Positions 6,752 to 14,523 of a stretch of DNA of 64,000 nt are shown piece after piece (the first letter of the stretch is position 1; every line of letters starts with the position of its first letter). The DNA lies in NCBI RefSeq assembly GCF_003590945.1, contig NZ_QYUK01000016.1:186001-250000 (forward strand), written 5' to 3'. A model generated the notes under the pieces. That model did not search any database. It was not told the DNA's origin and saw only the letters and a list, made by a program, of their open reading frames with translations. The translations under genes were made by a program, and so were the position numbers. The stretch comes from Oleomonas cavernae. Lineage in GTDB: Bacteria > Pseudomonadota > Alphaproteobacteria > Zavarziniales > Zavarziniaceae.

Positions 6752-7635
6752 CTAGAGCCTGGCGAGCAGCTCGGCCTTCTTGGCGGCGAATTCCTCGTCC
6801 GAGAGGATGCCCTTGGCCTTCAGGCCGGCCAGTTTTTCGATGGTGGCGAAGATGTCGGCCTCGCCGCCCCCGGCCTGCAGGGTGAAGGCCGGCTGGGGCA
6901 CCGAGGGCGCCGACGGCTCGACATAGGCCGGCTGGGGCGGCGGGGCCTGGGGCGCCTGGCCGCCGACGCTGATCACCGGCAGGCTGGACACCGCGACCAG
7001 GCCGTACTGGCTGGAGAAGGTGAGCGAGCCGCCATAGGACTGCTGCTGCGAGAAGCCGCCGATGTTGTGGTCCAGCGTGTCGTAGACGGTCACCAGGCCG
7101 TTGACGTCGATCGCCAGGCGGCGGGCATCGGCGAAGTAGGCATAGCGGACATTGTTCTGGGCACCGGTCGAATTGGGCCAGCCGATGCCGTCCGGCCACC
7201 AGTTGCCCGAGGTGCCGGGTGCCGGCGGCACGAACAGGCTGACCGGGCCTTGGGGGCCGTTGCCGTCCTGCTGCTGTTGCTGGCCGTAGCCCGCATTGGT
7301 CTGGTATTGGCCGCCCTGGAACTGGTTGCCCTGGCTCTGCGACTGGAAGCTGCCGCTGCGCACCAGGTCGGGCTGGTTGGCGACGAGGTTGGAGAGCTCG
7401 CTGCACAGGCCGTCGACCCGGCCTTTGAGGTAATTGTTGAACATGTCGGAGAGCATGATCATGCCGCCGCGCATCCATTGGCCCGAGCCGGCGAATTCCG
7501 GGTGGTTGAACTGGGCCATGGCGCCGTTGCCGTTGATCACGCTGTCGAGCATGGAAAGCACCGCGTCGGCGCTGAAGCCGTGGCGCTGGGCGATGTCGTC
7601 GACGGCCTGGCGGCCGGCGGGGAAAGCTGTCGCAT
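6752..7635 (-). CDS. SHOCT-domain protein, apparent -1 frameshift near its start
   Basis: The main frame starts as GTG at 7561, but the coding pattern clearly extends upstream (AGRQAVDDIAQRHGFSADAV). The natural start is the ATG at 7633-7635 (MRQLSP), reached if one base is restored in the four-G run at 7619-7622; the product is then about 294 residues. The N-terminal third resembles small helical domains seen in other SHOCT proteins (MAQFNHPEFAGSGQWMRGGM). A Gln/Gly-rich middle follows. The C-terminus (LAGLKAKGILSDEEFAAKKAELLARL) is a SHOCT helix pair thought to mediate oligomerisation. No catalytic motif was seen. It is the upstream partner of the DUF2199 gene. Confidence 0.7.
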
Positions 7636-7790
7636 GGTATTTCAGTCCTGCCGGGCGCAGCGCGGCCGTGCGACGCCTGTGCCCCGGGCCTTTGGCCGAT
7701 TTGCCGATTGAACGGATGAGCCCGCATTATGCCCGCTGGGGCCTGGAACGGGCAAACGGATAATCGGCATGGGCGGATGCGTCACAAAAA

Positions 7791-7938
7791 GCCCTCTCCG
7801 CCCTTCAGGGGGGAGAGGGTGGGGTGAGGTGGGTCGGCGGCATAGAGCGCGCCCTTGCCCGCTCCACCACCTCACCCTCCCCGTCGCTCACGCGACGGGT
7901 CCCCTCCCTCTCCCCCGCAAGCGGCGGAGAGGGCTTTT
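7791..7938. repeat. Intergenic inverted repeat, family B (CCCTCTCCGCCCTTCAGG type)
   Basis: Starts GCCCTCTCCGCCCTTCAGG and ends CAAGCGGCGGAGAGGGC, with an internal GGTGAGGTGG and CCACCTCACC pair. Close copies are at 35384-35530 and, inverted, 43203-43348; divergent ones are at 50136-50272 and 51189-51296, and a fragment at 25714-25748. It fills most of the gap between the SHOCT and GST genes. Confidence 0.8.
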
Positions 7939-7943
7939 AAGGT

Positions 7944-8753
7944 TCAGGCCGACAGCACCCGCACGAGGGGGGTGATGGCGAAGTGGGGGCGGCGGGCGGC
8001 GGCAGGGCGGGCGACCGGGGCCCAGGCGTGCTCGGGATAGAACTGCGCCATCAGGCGGTCGACGTAATCGCGCAGGTTGTCGAAGCCCTCGGCCGCCCGG
8101 CGCAGGGGGGTGTCGAAGAACGGCGCCAGGATGCCGGCCAGTATCCCTAAGGTAATGGCGTCGACGCTGCTGGGCCGCTCGCCCATCACATAGGGCTTGT
8201 CGCCCAGCAGCATGGCCAGGGATTTCAGCGAGCGTGCGCCCAGCTCGGCGATCTCGGCCGGGGTGTGGCGGGCGACACCCTGGGCATAGTAGGTGCCGCG
8301 CACCTCCTCCTGGACCTGGACCAGCAGGTGGGGACGGATCTCCTCGGGCGCATCGTCGAAGAAATGCGCCGGGCCCTTGGCGAAATTCTCCGGCACCAGC
8401 CAGCGGAAATAGCCCGAGGTCCAGGCCAGGTGGTCTTCCAGCATGCGCTCGACCATCCAGGCGATGGAACGCTCAGTGGTACACAGGCCGGCATCGAGGT
8501 CGAGGTCGTAGCGACGCTCCAAGTGAGCGCGGATGAAGGTCGAATCGGCGACCACGGCCTCCGCGTCGCGGATATAGGGCAGCTTACCCTTGGGCGCCGC
8601 GTCGAAACCGCTCAGGTCCTTCACGTAGGCGAGGCCCGCCAGCTTCAACTGGATCTCGGTCTTCATCACATAGGGGCTCACCTCGGGCAGGCCGAAGCCG
8701 GGACCGAAGCCATACAGAGTGATCGGGCTATGCGTGGGGGAACGCTTGATCAT
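7944..8753 (-). CDS. Glutathione S-transferase family protein (metaxin-like N-domain)
   Basis: 269 residues from the ATG at 8753. A thioredoxin-like N-domain starts ITLYGFGPGFGLPEVSPYV, runs through KLPYIRDAEAVVADSTFIRAHL (the cis-Pro and Asp-Ser of the glutathione site), and is followed by an all-helical C-domain (SSVDAITLGILAGIL). The first strand lacks the usual CPxC or catalytic Tyr/Ser arrangement, as in metaxin/Tom37-type members. The substrate is unknown. It diverges from the WYL regulator at 8848, with a perfect 20-base palindrome between, so it is a likely target of that regulator. Confidence 0.75.
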   Translation of the reverse strand: MIKRSPTHSPITLYGFGPGFGLPEVSPYVMKTEIQLKLAGLAYVKDLSGFDAAPKGKLPYIRDAEAVVADSTFIRAHLERRYDLDLDAGLCTTERSIAWMVERMLEDHLAWTSGYFRWLVPENFAKGPAHFFDDAPEEIRPHLLVQVQEEVRGTYYAQGVARHTPAEIAELGARSLKSLAMLLGDKPYVMGERPSSVDAITLGILAGILAPFFDTPLRRAAEGFDNLRDYVDRLMAQFYPEHAWAPVARPAAARRPHFAITPLVRVLSA

Positions 8754-8802
8754 GGCTTGCTCCTGCGGGCGGGGTTGACGACCACAGGCATACTGCCAAG
8801 CT

Positions 8803-8822
8803 GCTGACAGCATGCTGTCAGC
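8803..8822. promoter_or_regulatory. Perfect 20-base palindrome between GST and WYL regulator genes
   Basis: GCTGACAGCATGCTGTCAGC is a perfect palindrome lying 26 bases before the WYL regulator start and 50 bases from the GST start. WYL/HTH regulators commonly bind such a site to control a divergent gene and themselves. Confidence 0.65.
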
Positions 8823-8847
8823 ATGGTGGCGCGAGAGTTTCGATCCC

Positions 8848-9546
8848 ATGAGACGGGCAGACAGATTATTCCAGATCATCCAGATCCTGCGGCGCAGCCA
8901 CCGGCCCACCACGGCCGATGCCATTGCGCTCGAACTGGAAACCTCCAAGCGCTCGGTCTACCGCGACATCGCCACCCTGATCGGCCAGCGCGTGCCGATC
9001 CGGGGCGAGGCCGGCGTCGGCTATGTCCTGGACGGCGGCTTCGACCTGCCGCCCCTGATGCTGACCCAGGACGAGATCGAGGCGGCGGTGCTGGGCGCCC
9101 AATGGGTGGCCGGGCGCGGCGATCCGGCGCTGGCCCGGGCGGCGCTCGACCTGGTGGCCAAGATCGGCGCTTCGGTCCCCGAACGCCTGCGCCCCTTCGT
9201 GCTCGATTCCGCGACCATGGCGACACCCTCGCACCGGGCCGTGGCCGATGCGATCGACATGGGGGCGGTGCGGGCCGCCATCCACGGCGGGCGCAAGGTG
9301 CAACTGTCCTATCGCGACGAGCAGGGCCGGGCCAGCGAGCGGGTGATCTGGCCGGTCGCGGTCGGCTATTACGATACGGTCCGCCTGATCGCCGCCTGGT
9401 GCGAGCTGCGCCAGGATTTCCGCCACTTCCGCACCGACCGGGTGGCCGATGCCGCCTTCCTGGACGAACGCTATCCCGAACGGCCCCAGGCCTTGCGCGC
9501 CAAATGGCGGCGGACGCTGGCGACGACCCGGCGGATCCGCCCCTAG
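8848..9546 (+). CDS. WYL-domain HTH transcriptional regulator (YafY/DeoR-like)
   Basis: 232 residues from the ATG at 8848 (MRRADRLFQIIQILRRSHRP). Residues 1-60 form a winged helix (TADAIALELETSKRSVYRDI). The middle (MLTQDEIEAAVLGAQWV) is the linker typical of this family. The C-terminal WYL domain has QLSYRDEQGRASERVIWPVA and RLIAAWCELRQDFRHFRTDR. WYL domains sense ligands, often nucleic acids or small molecules. I rejected upstream starts because they would run through the palindromic operator. It diverges from the GST gene, which it probably controls. Confidence 0.85.
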   Translation: MRRADRLFQIIQILRRSHRPTTADAIALELETSKRSVYRDIATLIGQRVPIRGEAGVGYVLDGGFDLPPLMLTQDEIEAAVLGAQWVAGRGDPALARAALDLVAKIGASVPERLRPFVLDSATMATPSHRAVADAIDMGAVRAAIHGGRKVQLSYRDEQGRASERVIWPVAVGYYDTVRLIAAWCELRQDFRHFRTDRVADAAFLDERYPERPQALRAKWRRTLATTRRIRP

Positions 9547-9569
9547 GCGCAGCCTCGGTCCACTTGCGC

Positions 9570-10925
9570 TTACGCGCAGGCAGCCTGCGGCTGCGGCCCA
9601 GGCATCACCTCGGGCCCGGTGAAGCGGTCGTCGAAACAGGCGGCGACCCGTTGTACCTGGTGGCGCGCGGCAAAGGGAATGGCGATGTGCAGGCCCACCC
9701 GGGTGACGACGCCGGCGGCTTCCAGCGGCGCCAGCCGGGGCCAGGCATCCTCGATCGCGCGGGGATCCAGCTTGTGGGCCACGGCCAGGCGGCCGATGTC
9801 GGCGGCATAGTCGCACATCAGCCGTTCGATCACGGCGCGCCGCAGGTGATCGGTCGGGCGCAGCGCGATGCCGCGCCGGGTCGCCAGGCGGCCGGCCTCG
9901 ACGGTCTGTGCCCACAGGGAAATGTCGACCTGGTTCTGGGCATAGCCCTGGGGCAGTTCGCTGATCGACGACGGCCCCAGGCCGATCAGGATTGCCGCGT
10001 CGTCGGTGGTATAGCCCTGGAAATTGCGGTGCAGGCGCCCGGCCCGCGCCGCCTGGGCCAGGGCATCGTCGGGCCGGGCAAAATGGTCGAGGCCGATGGC
10101 TTCGTAGCCCGCGGCGCTCAATTCGTCGCAGGCCGCCTGAAGCTGGGCATGGCGTTCCGCCGGCCCGGGCAGGGCCGCCTCGGGGATCAGCCGCTGGTGC
10201 GGCTTCATGGCCGGCACATGGGCATAGCCGAACAGGGCCAGGCGATCGGGCTTGAGGCTCAGCACCTGGCGGATCGTTTGCCGCACGCCGTCGACGGTCT
10301 GATAGGGCAGGCCATGCACCAGGTCGATGTTGATCGAGCCGACACCGCGCCGGCACAGGCCTTCGACCACGGCCGCTACCGTTTCGAACGGCTGCACCCG
10401 GTTGATCGCCTGCTGCACCTTGGGGTCCAGGTCCTGCACGCCCAGGCTGGCGCGGGTCATGCCGGCGGCGGCCCAGGCATCCAGCTTGGCCTCGTCGACC
10501 CCGCGGGGATCGATCTCGACCGCGATCTCGCAGGTCTCGTCGATGACGAACAGGGCGCGCAGGGCCGCCATCAGACGCTCGATCTCCTCGGGCGGCAGGA
10601 TGGTCGGGCTGCCGCCGCCGAAATGCAGATGGGCCAGCCGCCGCTTGGATCCCAGCGCCGCGCCGACCTGCGCCGCCTCGGCACTCAAGGCCGCGACATA
10701 ACGCTGCACATGGCTCAACCGGTTGGTCACCTTCATGTGGCAGCCGCAGAAGAAGCACAGCGATTCGCAGTAGGGCACATGGACGTAGAGCGACAGGGCC
10801 TCGTCCGCGGGCAGCGCCTCAAGCCAGCCGGCGTAGGTGTCTGCCGCGACGGCGGCATGGAAATGCGGCGCCGTCGGGAAGCTCGTGTAGCGGGGATAGC
10901 GATGGGCAAGGGCGGTCTGTGGCAT
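9570..10925 (-). CDS. hemN: Oxygen-independent coproporphyrinogen III oxidase (radical SAM)
   Basis: About 451 residues from the ATG at 10925. The radical SAM cluster motif CxxxCxxC appears as YCESLCFFCGC near residue 60, followed by HFGGGSPTILPPEEI (SAM-binding region) and SLGVQDLDPKVQQAINRVQP. Length and motif order fit HemN, which decarboxylates coproporphyrinogen III to protoporphyrinogen IX without oxygen. An FNR/FixK-type box sits 36 bases upstream of the start, matching the known anaerobic control of hemN. A TTG at 10934 is an alternative start. Confidence 0.92.
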   Translation of the reverse strand: MPQTALAHRYPRYTSFPTAPHFHAAVAADTYAGWLEALPADEALSLYVHVPYCESLCFFCGCHMKVTNRLSHVQRYVAALSAEAAQVGAALGSKRRLAHLHFGGGSPTILPPEEIERLMAALRALFVIDETCEIAVEIDPRGVDEAKLDAWAAAGMTRASLGVQDLDPKVQQAINRVQPFETVAAVVEGLCRRGVGSINIDLVHGLPYQTVDGVRQTIRQVLSLKPDRLALFGYAHVPAMKPHQRLIPEAALPGPAERHAQLQAACDELSAAGYEAIGLDHFARPDDALAQAARAGRLHRNFQGYTTDDAAILIGLGPSSISELPQGYAQNQVDISLWAQTVEAGRLATRRGIALRPTDHLRRAVIERLMCDYAADIGRLAVAHKLDPRAIEDAWPRLAPLEAAGVVTRVGLHIAIPFAARHQVQRVAACFDDRFTGPEVMPGPQPQAACA

Positions 10926-10960
10926 GGGATCCAAGGTCGCGCCGTTGGACGGCGGTCGCC

Positions 10961-10974
10961 TTGATTCAGGTCAA
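10961..10974. promoter_or_regulatory. FNR/FixK-type anaerobox upstream of hemN
   Basis: TTGATTCAGGTCAA matches the TTGAT-N4-ATCAA consensus with one mismatch and is centred about 42 bases before the hemN ATG. FNR-family control of hemN under low oxygen is established in several Alphaproteobacteria. Confidence 0.6.
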
Positions 10975-11361
10975 GGGCCTTTTAACGCCGGGTGTGAATG
11001 ATCGGCAGCGGGCGCGCGAACCTATGTTGGCGCGTGATGGTCTTGGGGGAGGCCGTCGCGGCCGGGGCAAGACCCGGCCGCCCCTCGCCCTCTCGCGCTG
11101 CGGGCCGGCGCGCAACGATCTGTCGCGCAACGGTAACCCGGTGCGCTGAATCGGCCACACCCCGCCGCCAAAGCGGCCTTCATCGCCACCTTATATTGCA
11201 CTGCAATATTGCGCGTGCGAGATTCATCGGGAACCGGGATCATCGGCCCGGGTTTCTTGGGGTATGGCGACGGAATAGGTCAGATTTTCTGTCCTGTCTG
11301 GCGCCGGGGGTGCCGGCCCCGTTGTCGGCAGTTCCGTCAGGATTAGGGAATCGAGAGTCAC
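10975..11361. other. Long intergenic region before the 65-residue gene
   Basis: No convincing coding sequence was found between hemN and the small gene at 11362. It holds the hemN control region at its left edge and the ATATTGCA-C-TGCAATAT palindrome at 11193-11209. The 150 bases after the palindrome are probably a 5' leader. Short GC-rich open frames here lack start-site support or similarity. Confidence 0.6.
11193..11209. promoter_or_regulatory. Perfect AT-rich palindrome upstream of the 65-residue gene
   Basis: ATATTGCA (11193-11200), C, TGCAATAT (11202-11209) is a perfect 8-1-8 inverted repeat in otherwise GC-rich DNA. The TGCAcTGCA core resembles sites bound by PhaR-type and related alphaproteobacterial repressors; that link is a guess. 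Confidence 0.5.
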
Positions 11362-11559
11362 ATGATTATCGAGCTGAAGCAGAACGACCGTGTCCTGGCC
11401 ACCGACGTGGTCTCCGCCACCGAGGCCTTCGAGGCCCGTCACCTGAAGTGGGCCGAGCGCAAGGCCGCCGAACTTTCCGTGCATGGCAAGATCGAGCTGG
11501 CGCTGAAGACCCTGGCCGGCGCCATCCATGCCCGCCATACGCTGACCGCCGCCGCCTGA
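11362..11559 (+). CDS. Small conserved-looking protein of unknown function (65 residues)
   Basis: Translation from the ATG at 11362 begins MIIELKQNDRVLATDVVSAT and is followed by one long amphipathic, probably helical stretch (EAFEARHLKWAERKAAELSV, then KIELALKTLAGAIHARHTL). There is a GAGAG Shine-Dalgarno-like sequence 6-10 bases upstream, a strong intrinsic terminator after the stop, and a palindromic operator candidate in the long leader. Together these argue that it is a real single-gene unit. I do not recognise the family; the helix content would allow a surface-binding or protein-binding role. Confidence 0.65.
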   Translation: MIIELKQNDRVLATDVVSATEAFEARHLKWAERKAAELSVHGKIELALKTLAGAIHARHTLTAAA

Positions 11560-11594
11560 ACCTCACCCGACAGCTAGGGGCCTCGCGCCCCCAA

Positions 11595-11637
11595 AACGGG
11601 GTTGCACGATGCCGGTCGTGCGACCCCGTTGCTTTTT
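11595..11637 (+). terminator. Intrinsic terminator after the 65-residue gene
   Basis: AACGGGGTTGCACGA (11595-11609) pairs with TCGTGCGACCCCGTT (11616-11630) around a short loop, followed by GC and TTTTT (11633-11637). The stem has one mismatch or wobble. It ends at the stop codon of the convergent DUF599 gene. Confidence 0.8.
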
Positions 11638-12359
11638 CAGTACTTGGTTAGCTTGCGCGCCTCGACCCGGATCGCCACCGCCGCCGGCGAGCTGATCTGG
11701 CGCCGCAGCAAGGTCCAGACCATGGCCAGGGTCGCCACGATGAAGGCGAGCGGGCCGCCGAACCAGAACAGGCACGCGAGCGCGAAATAATACGAGCGGA
11801 TGCCGCCGTTGAAGGCCTCCGCCGCCGAGGTCATCACTTCCGCGGTCTGGTCGGCCATGGCGATGCCGTCGCTGCCCTGCGTGTCGCCCGGGGCCGGCGT
11901 CGCGCCGATCAGGGCGATGGCGTAGTTGAACTGGCGCAGCGACCAGGTGAAACGGAAGAAGCCGCCGACAAAGACGATCAGCGGCAGCAGCACCTTGAGT
12001 TCGAACAGCGCGCGGGAGGTCTTGGCGGTGAAATCCAGGCCCTCGATGGCCGGCTGCATCGTGTCCAGGCTGGCCAGGGCGCCCACCATGGCGGCCGCCA
12101 CCAGCACCGTGGTCGAGGCGAAGAAGGCGGTCGAATTCATCACATGGCCCAGCAGGGCGGCGTCGCCGATGCGCACCTCGCGCCGGACCATCGCCTCCAT
12201 CCAGTGGCGGCGCACCAGGCGCATGGTGAAATTGATCGTGCGGTAGCGCCGGCCGATCAAGTGCAGCAGCCGCTCGTAACCGAACCAGACCGCCCCGAAC
12301 AGCACCAGGGCGACGAAGTCGAGCGGGGTGAAGCCGATGGCCCAGAGCTTGTCGATCAT
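11637..12359 (-). CDS. DUF599 family integral membrane protein
   Basis: 240 residues. The opening LDFVALVLFGAVWFGYERLL and later AFFASTTVLVAAAMVGALAS, LPLIVFVGGFFRFTWSLRQF and YYFALACLFWFGGPLAFIVA segments give about four membrane helices. The pattern FTWSLRQFNYAIALIGATP with an adjoining Asn/Gly-rich stretch is characteristic of DUF599. The function is unknown. It stands alone, convergent with the 65-residue gene and divergent from ahcY across about 150 bases. Confidence 0.8.
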   Translation of the reverse strand: MIDKLWAIGFTPLDFVALVLFGAVWFGYERLLHLIGRRYRTINFTMRLVRRHWMEAMVRREVRIGDAALLGHVMNSTAFFASTTVLVAAAMVGALASLDTMQPAIEGLDFTAKTSRALFELKVLLPLIVFVGGFFRFTWSLRQFNYAIALIGATPAPGDTQGSDGIAMADQTAEVMTSAAEAFNGGIRSYYFALACLFWFGGPLAFIVATLAMVWTLLRRQISSPAAVAIRVEARKLTKY

Positions 12360-12427
12360 GGCGCCAATCTAGCCTGCCCGCGGCCGAATCGCCATGGCGG
12401 GCGCGGCCGCCGGGGGGAGATCAAGAC

Positions 12428-12443
12428 ATAAAGATATCTTTAT
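12428..12443. promoter_or_regulatory. Perfect palindrome upstream of ahcY, SahR-site-like
   Basis: ATAAAGATATCTTTAT is a perfect 16-base palindrome in GC-rich surroundings, 70 bases before ahcY. ArsR-family SahR regulators bind palindromes upstream of ahcY and methionine-cycle genes in Proteobacteria and release DNA with S-adenosylhomocysteine. Assignment to SahR is from memory of the motif type; no sahR gene is in the window. Confidence 0.55.
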
Positions 12444-12513
12444 CTGCCCGCTTGCGTCGCCGCCGCCACGCTGGTAATAGGATAGCCATCGCCTAAGCCC
12501 TCAAGGATACCCC

Positions 12514-13809
12514 ATGGCCACGTTCGCCGACTTCAAGGTCAAGGATTTCTCGCTCGCCGAATGGGGCCGCAAGGAAATCAACATTGCCGAGACCGAAATG
12601 CCGGGCTTGATGGCCTTGCGCGCGGAATACGGCGCCTCGCAGCCGCTGAAGGGCGCCCGCATCGCCGGCTGCCTGCACATGACGATCCAGACCGCGGTGC
12701 TGATCGAGACCTTGATCGCCCTGGGCGCCACCATCCGCTGGTCCTCCTGCAACATCTTCTCGACCCAGGACCAGGCGGCGGCGGCGATCGCCGCGGCCGG
12801 CATCCCGGTCTTCGCCTGGAAGGGCATGTCGGAGGAGGAATTCTGGTGGTGCATCCACCAGACGGTGAAGGGCCCGGACGGCTGGACCCCCAACATGATC
12901 CTGGACGACGGCGGCGACCTGACCGTCCTCATGCACAATGAATATCCCGAGCTGATGGACGGCGTGTACGGCCTCTCGGAAGAGACCACCACCGGGGTCC
13001 ACCGCCTCTACGAGATGCACAAGGCCGGGACGCTCAAGGTTCCCGCCATCAACGTGAACGACAGCGTGACCAAGTCGAAGTTCGACAACCTCTATGGCTG
13101 TCGCGAGTCGCTGGTCGACGGCATCAAGCGCGCCACCGACGTCATGCTGGCCGGCAAGGTCGCCGTGGTCGCCGGCTATGGCGACGTGGGCAAGGGCTCG
13201 GCCGCCTCGCTGCGCAGCCAGGGCGCCCGCGTCATGGTCACCGAGATCGACCCCATCTGCGCCCTGCAGGCGGCGATGGAAGGCTACCAGGTCACCACCA
13301 TGGAAGAGGCCGCCCCGCTGGGCGACATCTTCGTCACCTGCACCGGCAACCTGGACGTCATCACGCTGGACCACATGCGCGAGATGAAGGACCGGGCGAT
13401 CGTCTGCAACATCGGCCACTTCGACAGCGAGATCCAGATCGCCTCGTTGCGTAACTACAAGTGGGACAACGTCAAGCCGCAGGTCGACGAGGTCGTGTTC
13501 CCCGACGGCAAGCGCCTGATCGTGCTGGCTGAAGGCCGCCTGGTGAACCTGGGCTGTGCCACCGGCCACCCCAGCTTCGTCATGAGCGCCTCGTTCTCGA
13601 ACCAGGTGATCGCCCAGATCGAGCTCTACCAGCACCACGCGAAGTACGACCGCAAGGTCTACATGCTGCCCAAGCACCTGGACGAGAAGGTCGCCTCGCT
13701 GCACCTGGCCAAGCTGGGCGTGAAGCTGACCAAGCTGTCGCCGGTCCAGGCCGAGTACATCGGCGCCAAGGTCGACGGCCCCTACAAGCCGGAACACTAC
13801 CGCTACTGA
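12514..13809 (+). CDS. ahcY: Adenosylhomocysteinase
   Basis: 431 residues, a normal length for bacterial AhcY. It hydrolyses S-adenosylhomocysteine to adenosine and homocysteine, clearing the product inhibitor of methyltransferases. Seen in order: [18 protein letters not shown] near residue 50, [17 protein letters not shown], the NAD-binding [12 protein letters not shown] about residue 215, [11 protein letters not shown], and the conserved C-terminus [13 protein letters not shown]. The ATG at 12514 has an AAGGA sequence 8-12 bases upstream. An intrinsic terminator follows, so it is a single-gene unit with its own palindromic operator. Confidence 0.97.
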   Translation: MATFADFKVKDFSLAEWGRKEINIAETEMPGLMALRAEYGASQPLKGARIAGCLHMTIQTAVLIETLIALGATIRWSSCNIFSTQDQAAAAIAAAGIPVFAWKGMSEEEFWWCIHQTVKGPDGWTPNMILDDGGDLTVLMHNEYPELMDGVYGLSEETTTGVHRLYEMHKAGTLKVPAINVNDSVTKSKFDNLYGCRESLVDGIKRATDVMLAGKVAVVAGYGDVGKGSAASLRSQGARVMVTEIDPICALQAAMEGYQVTTMEEAAPLGDIFVTCTGNLDVITLDHMREMKDRAIVCNIGHFDSEIQIASLRNYKWDNVKPQVDEVVFPDGKRLIVLAEGRLVNLGCATGHPSFVMSASFSNQVIAQIELYQHHAKYDRKVYMLPKHLDEKVASLHLAKLGVKLTKLSPVQAEYIGAKVDGPYKPEHYRY

Positions 13810-13830
13810 GCGCTTGCGCGCACACACCAA

Positions 13831-13859
13831 GGGCGGCACCGCGCGGTGCCGCCCTTTTT
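13831..13859 (+). terminator. Intrinsic terminator of ahcY
   Basis: GGGCGGCACCGC pairs perfectly with GCGGTGCCGCCC, followed by TTTTT (13855-13859). It lies 22 bases after the ahcY stop and ends 61 bases before the nasT start. Confidence 0.9.
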
Positions 13860-13920
13860 GTTTGGGCCTGCGACGTTCACGGACGTTGCGCGTCCCGCCC
13901 GGGCCATTGATGCTTGGGGC

Positions 13921-14523
13921 ATGGCCGAGCGCGATTCCGAAACCAAGATCCTGGTCATCGACGACAACCGCATCCGCGCCTCGATCATCGAGGAGGGGCT
14001 GCGCGAGGCGGGCTATGCCCACGTCACGGTGATCGTCGAGCGCCTGCCCCTGGTGCGCAGCATCGTCGAGGCCGACCCGGACGTGGTCTTCATCGACCTG
14101 GAACATCCCCAGCGCGACGTGCTCGAGCACATGTTCCAGGTCAGCCGCGCCATCAGCCGGCCCGTCGCCATGTTCGTCGACCGCTCGGACAAGGCGATGA
14201 TCGAGGCGGCGATCGAGGCCGGGGTTTCCGCCTATATCGTCAACGGCTTGAAGAAGGAACGGCTGAAACCGATCCTGGACATGGCGATCAGCCGCTTCAA
14301 CGCCTTCAGCCGCATGCGCGACGAATTGTACCGGACGCGCAAGGCCCTGGACGACCGCAAGCTGGTCGACCGGGCGAAGGGCGTGCTGATGAAGCTCAAA
14401 GGGATCGGCGAGGATGAAGCCTATGGCCTGCTGCGGCGCACGGCGATGAACGAGAACCGACGGATCGCCGAGGTGGCGCAGAGTATTTTGACCGCGTCGA
14501 CACTGTTGTCGGGGGACAAGTGA
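13921..14523 (+). CDS. nasT: ANTAR-domain response regulator NasT (antiterminator)
   Basis: 200 residues. The N-terminal receiver-like domain (KILVIDDNRIRASIIEEGL, DPDVVFIDLEHPQ) keeps the acidic pocket. The C-terminal ANTAR helix bundle is LVDRAKGVLMKLKGIGEDEA followed by YGLLRRTAMNENRRIAEVA. NasT binds paired hexaloop hairpins in nitrate-operon leaders and prevents termination; NasS holds it inactive when nitrate and nitrite are absent. Its stop overlaps the nasS start, and the leader at 16095-16268 carries exactly such hairpins. I chose the ATG at 13921 because earlier in-frame starts lie within the ahcY terminator. Confidence 0.92.
   Translation: MAERDSETKILVIDDNRIRASIIEEGLREAGYAHVTVIVERLPLVRSIVEADPDVVFIDLEHPQRDVLEHMFQVSRAISRPVAMFVDRSDKAMIEAAIEAGVSAYIVNGLKKERLKPILDMAISRFNAFSRMRDELYRTRKALDDRKLVDRAKGVLMKLKGIGEDEAYGLLRRTAMNENRRIAEVAQSILTASTLLSGDK

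Noticed and set aside
7791-7938. CRISPR-like array or tRNA-like structure in the CCTCTCC repeats
   Set aside because: There are no regularly spaced direct repeats or tRNA features; it is one inverted-repeat unit that recurs at distant sites.
8823-10964. Very long open frame on the plus strand across the WYL gene and hemN
   Set aside because: It is the complement or shifted frame of two genes with clear domains. Its translation is rich in Arg, Gly, Pro and Ala with no motif, as expected from high GC content.
10975-11192. Small protein genes in the hemN upstream gap
   Set aside because: The short frames are Arg/Gly/Pro-rich, overlap in several frames and have no ribosome binding site or similarity.
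12360-12513. SAH riboswitch upstream of ahcY
   Set aside because: I could not find the conserved SAH aptamer elements; the AT-rich palindrome explains the visible symmetry better.
13846-13920. N-terminal extension of NasT from an earlier start
   Set aside because: The extension lies within the ahcY terminator and its T run, and the receiver domain begins at MAERDSETKILVIDD.
12493-14130. Long minus-strand frame opposite ahcY and nasT
   Set aside because: It is antisense to two genes with catalytic and domain motifs, with no domain pattern of its own.
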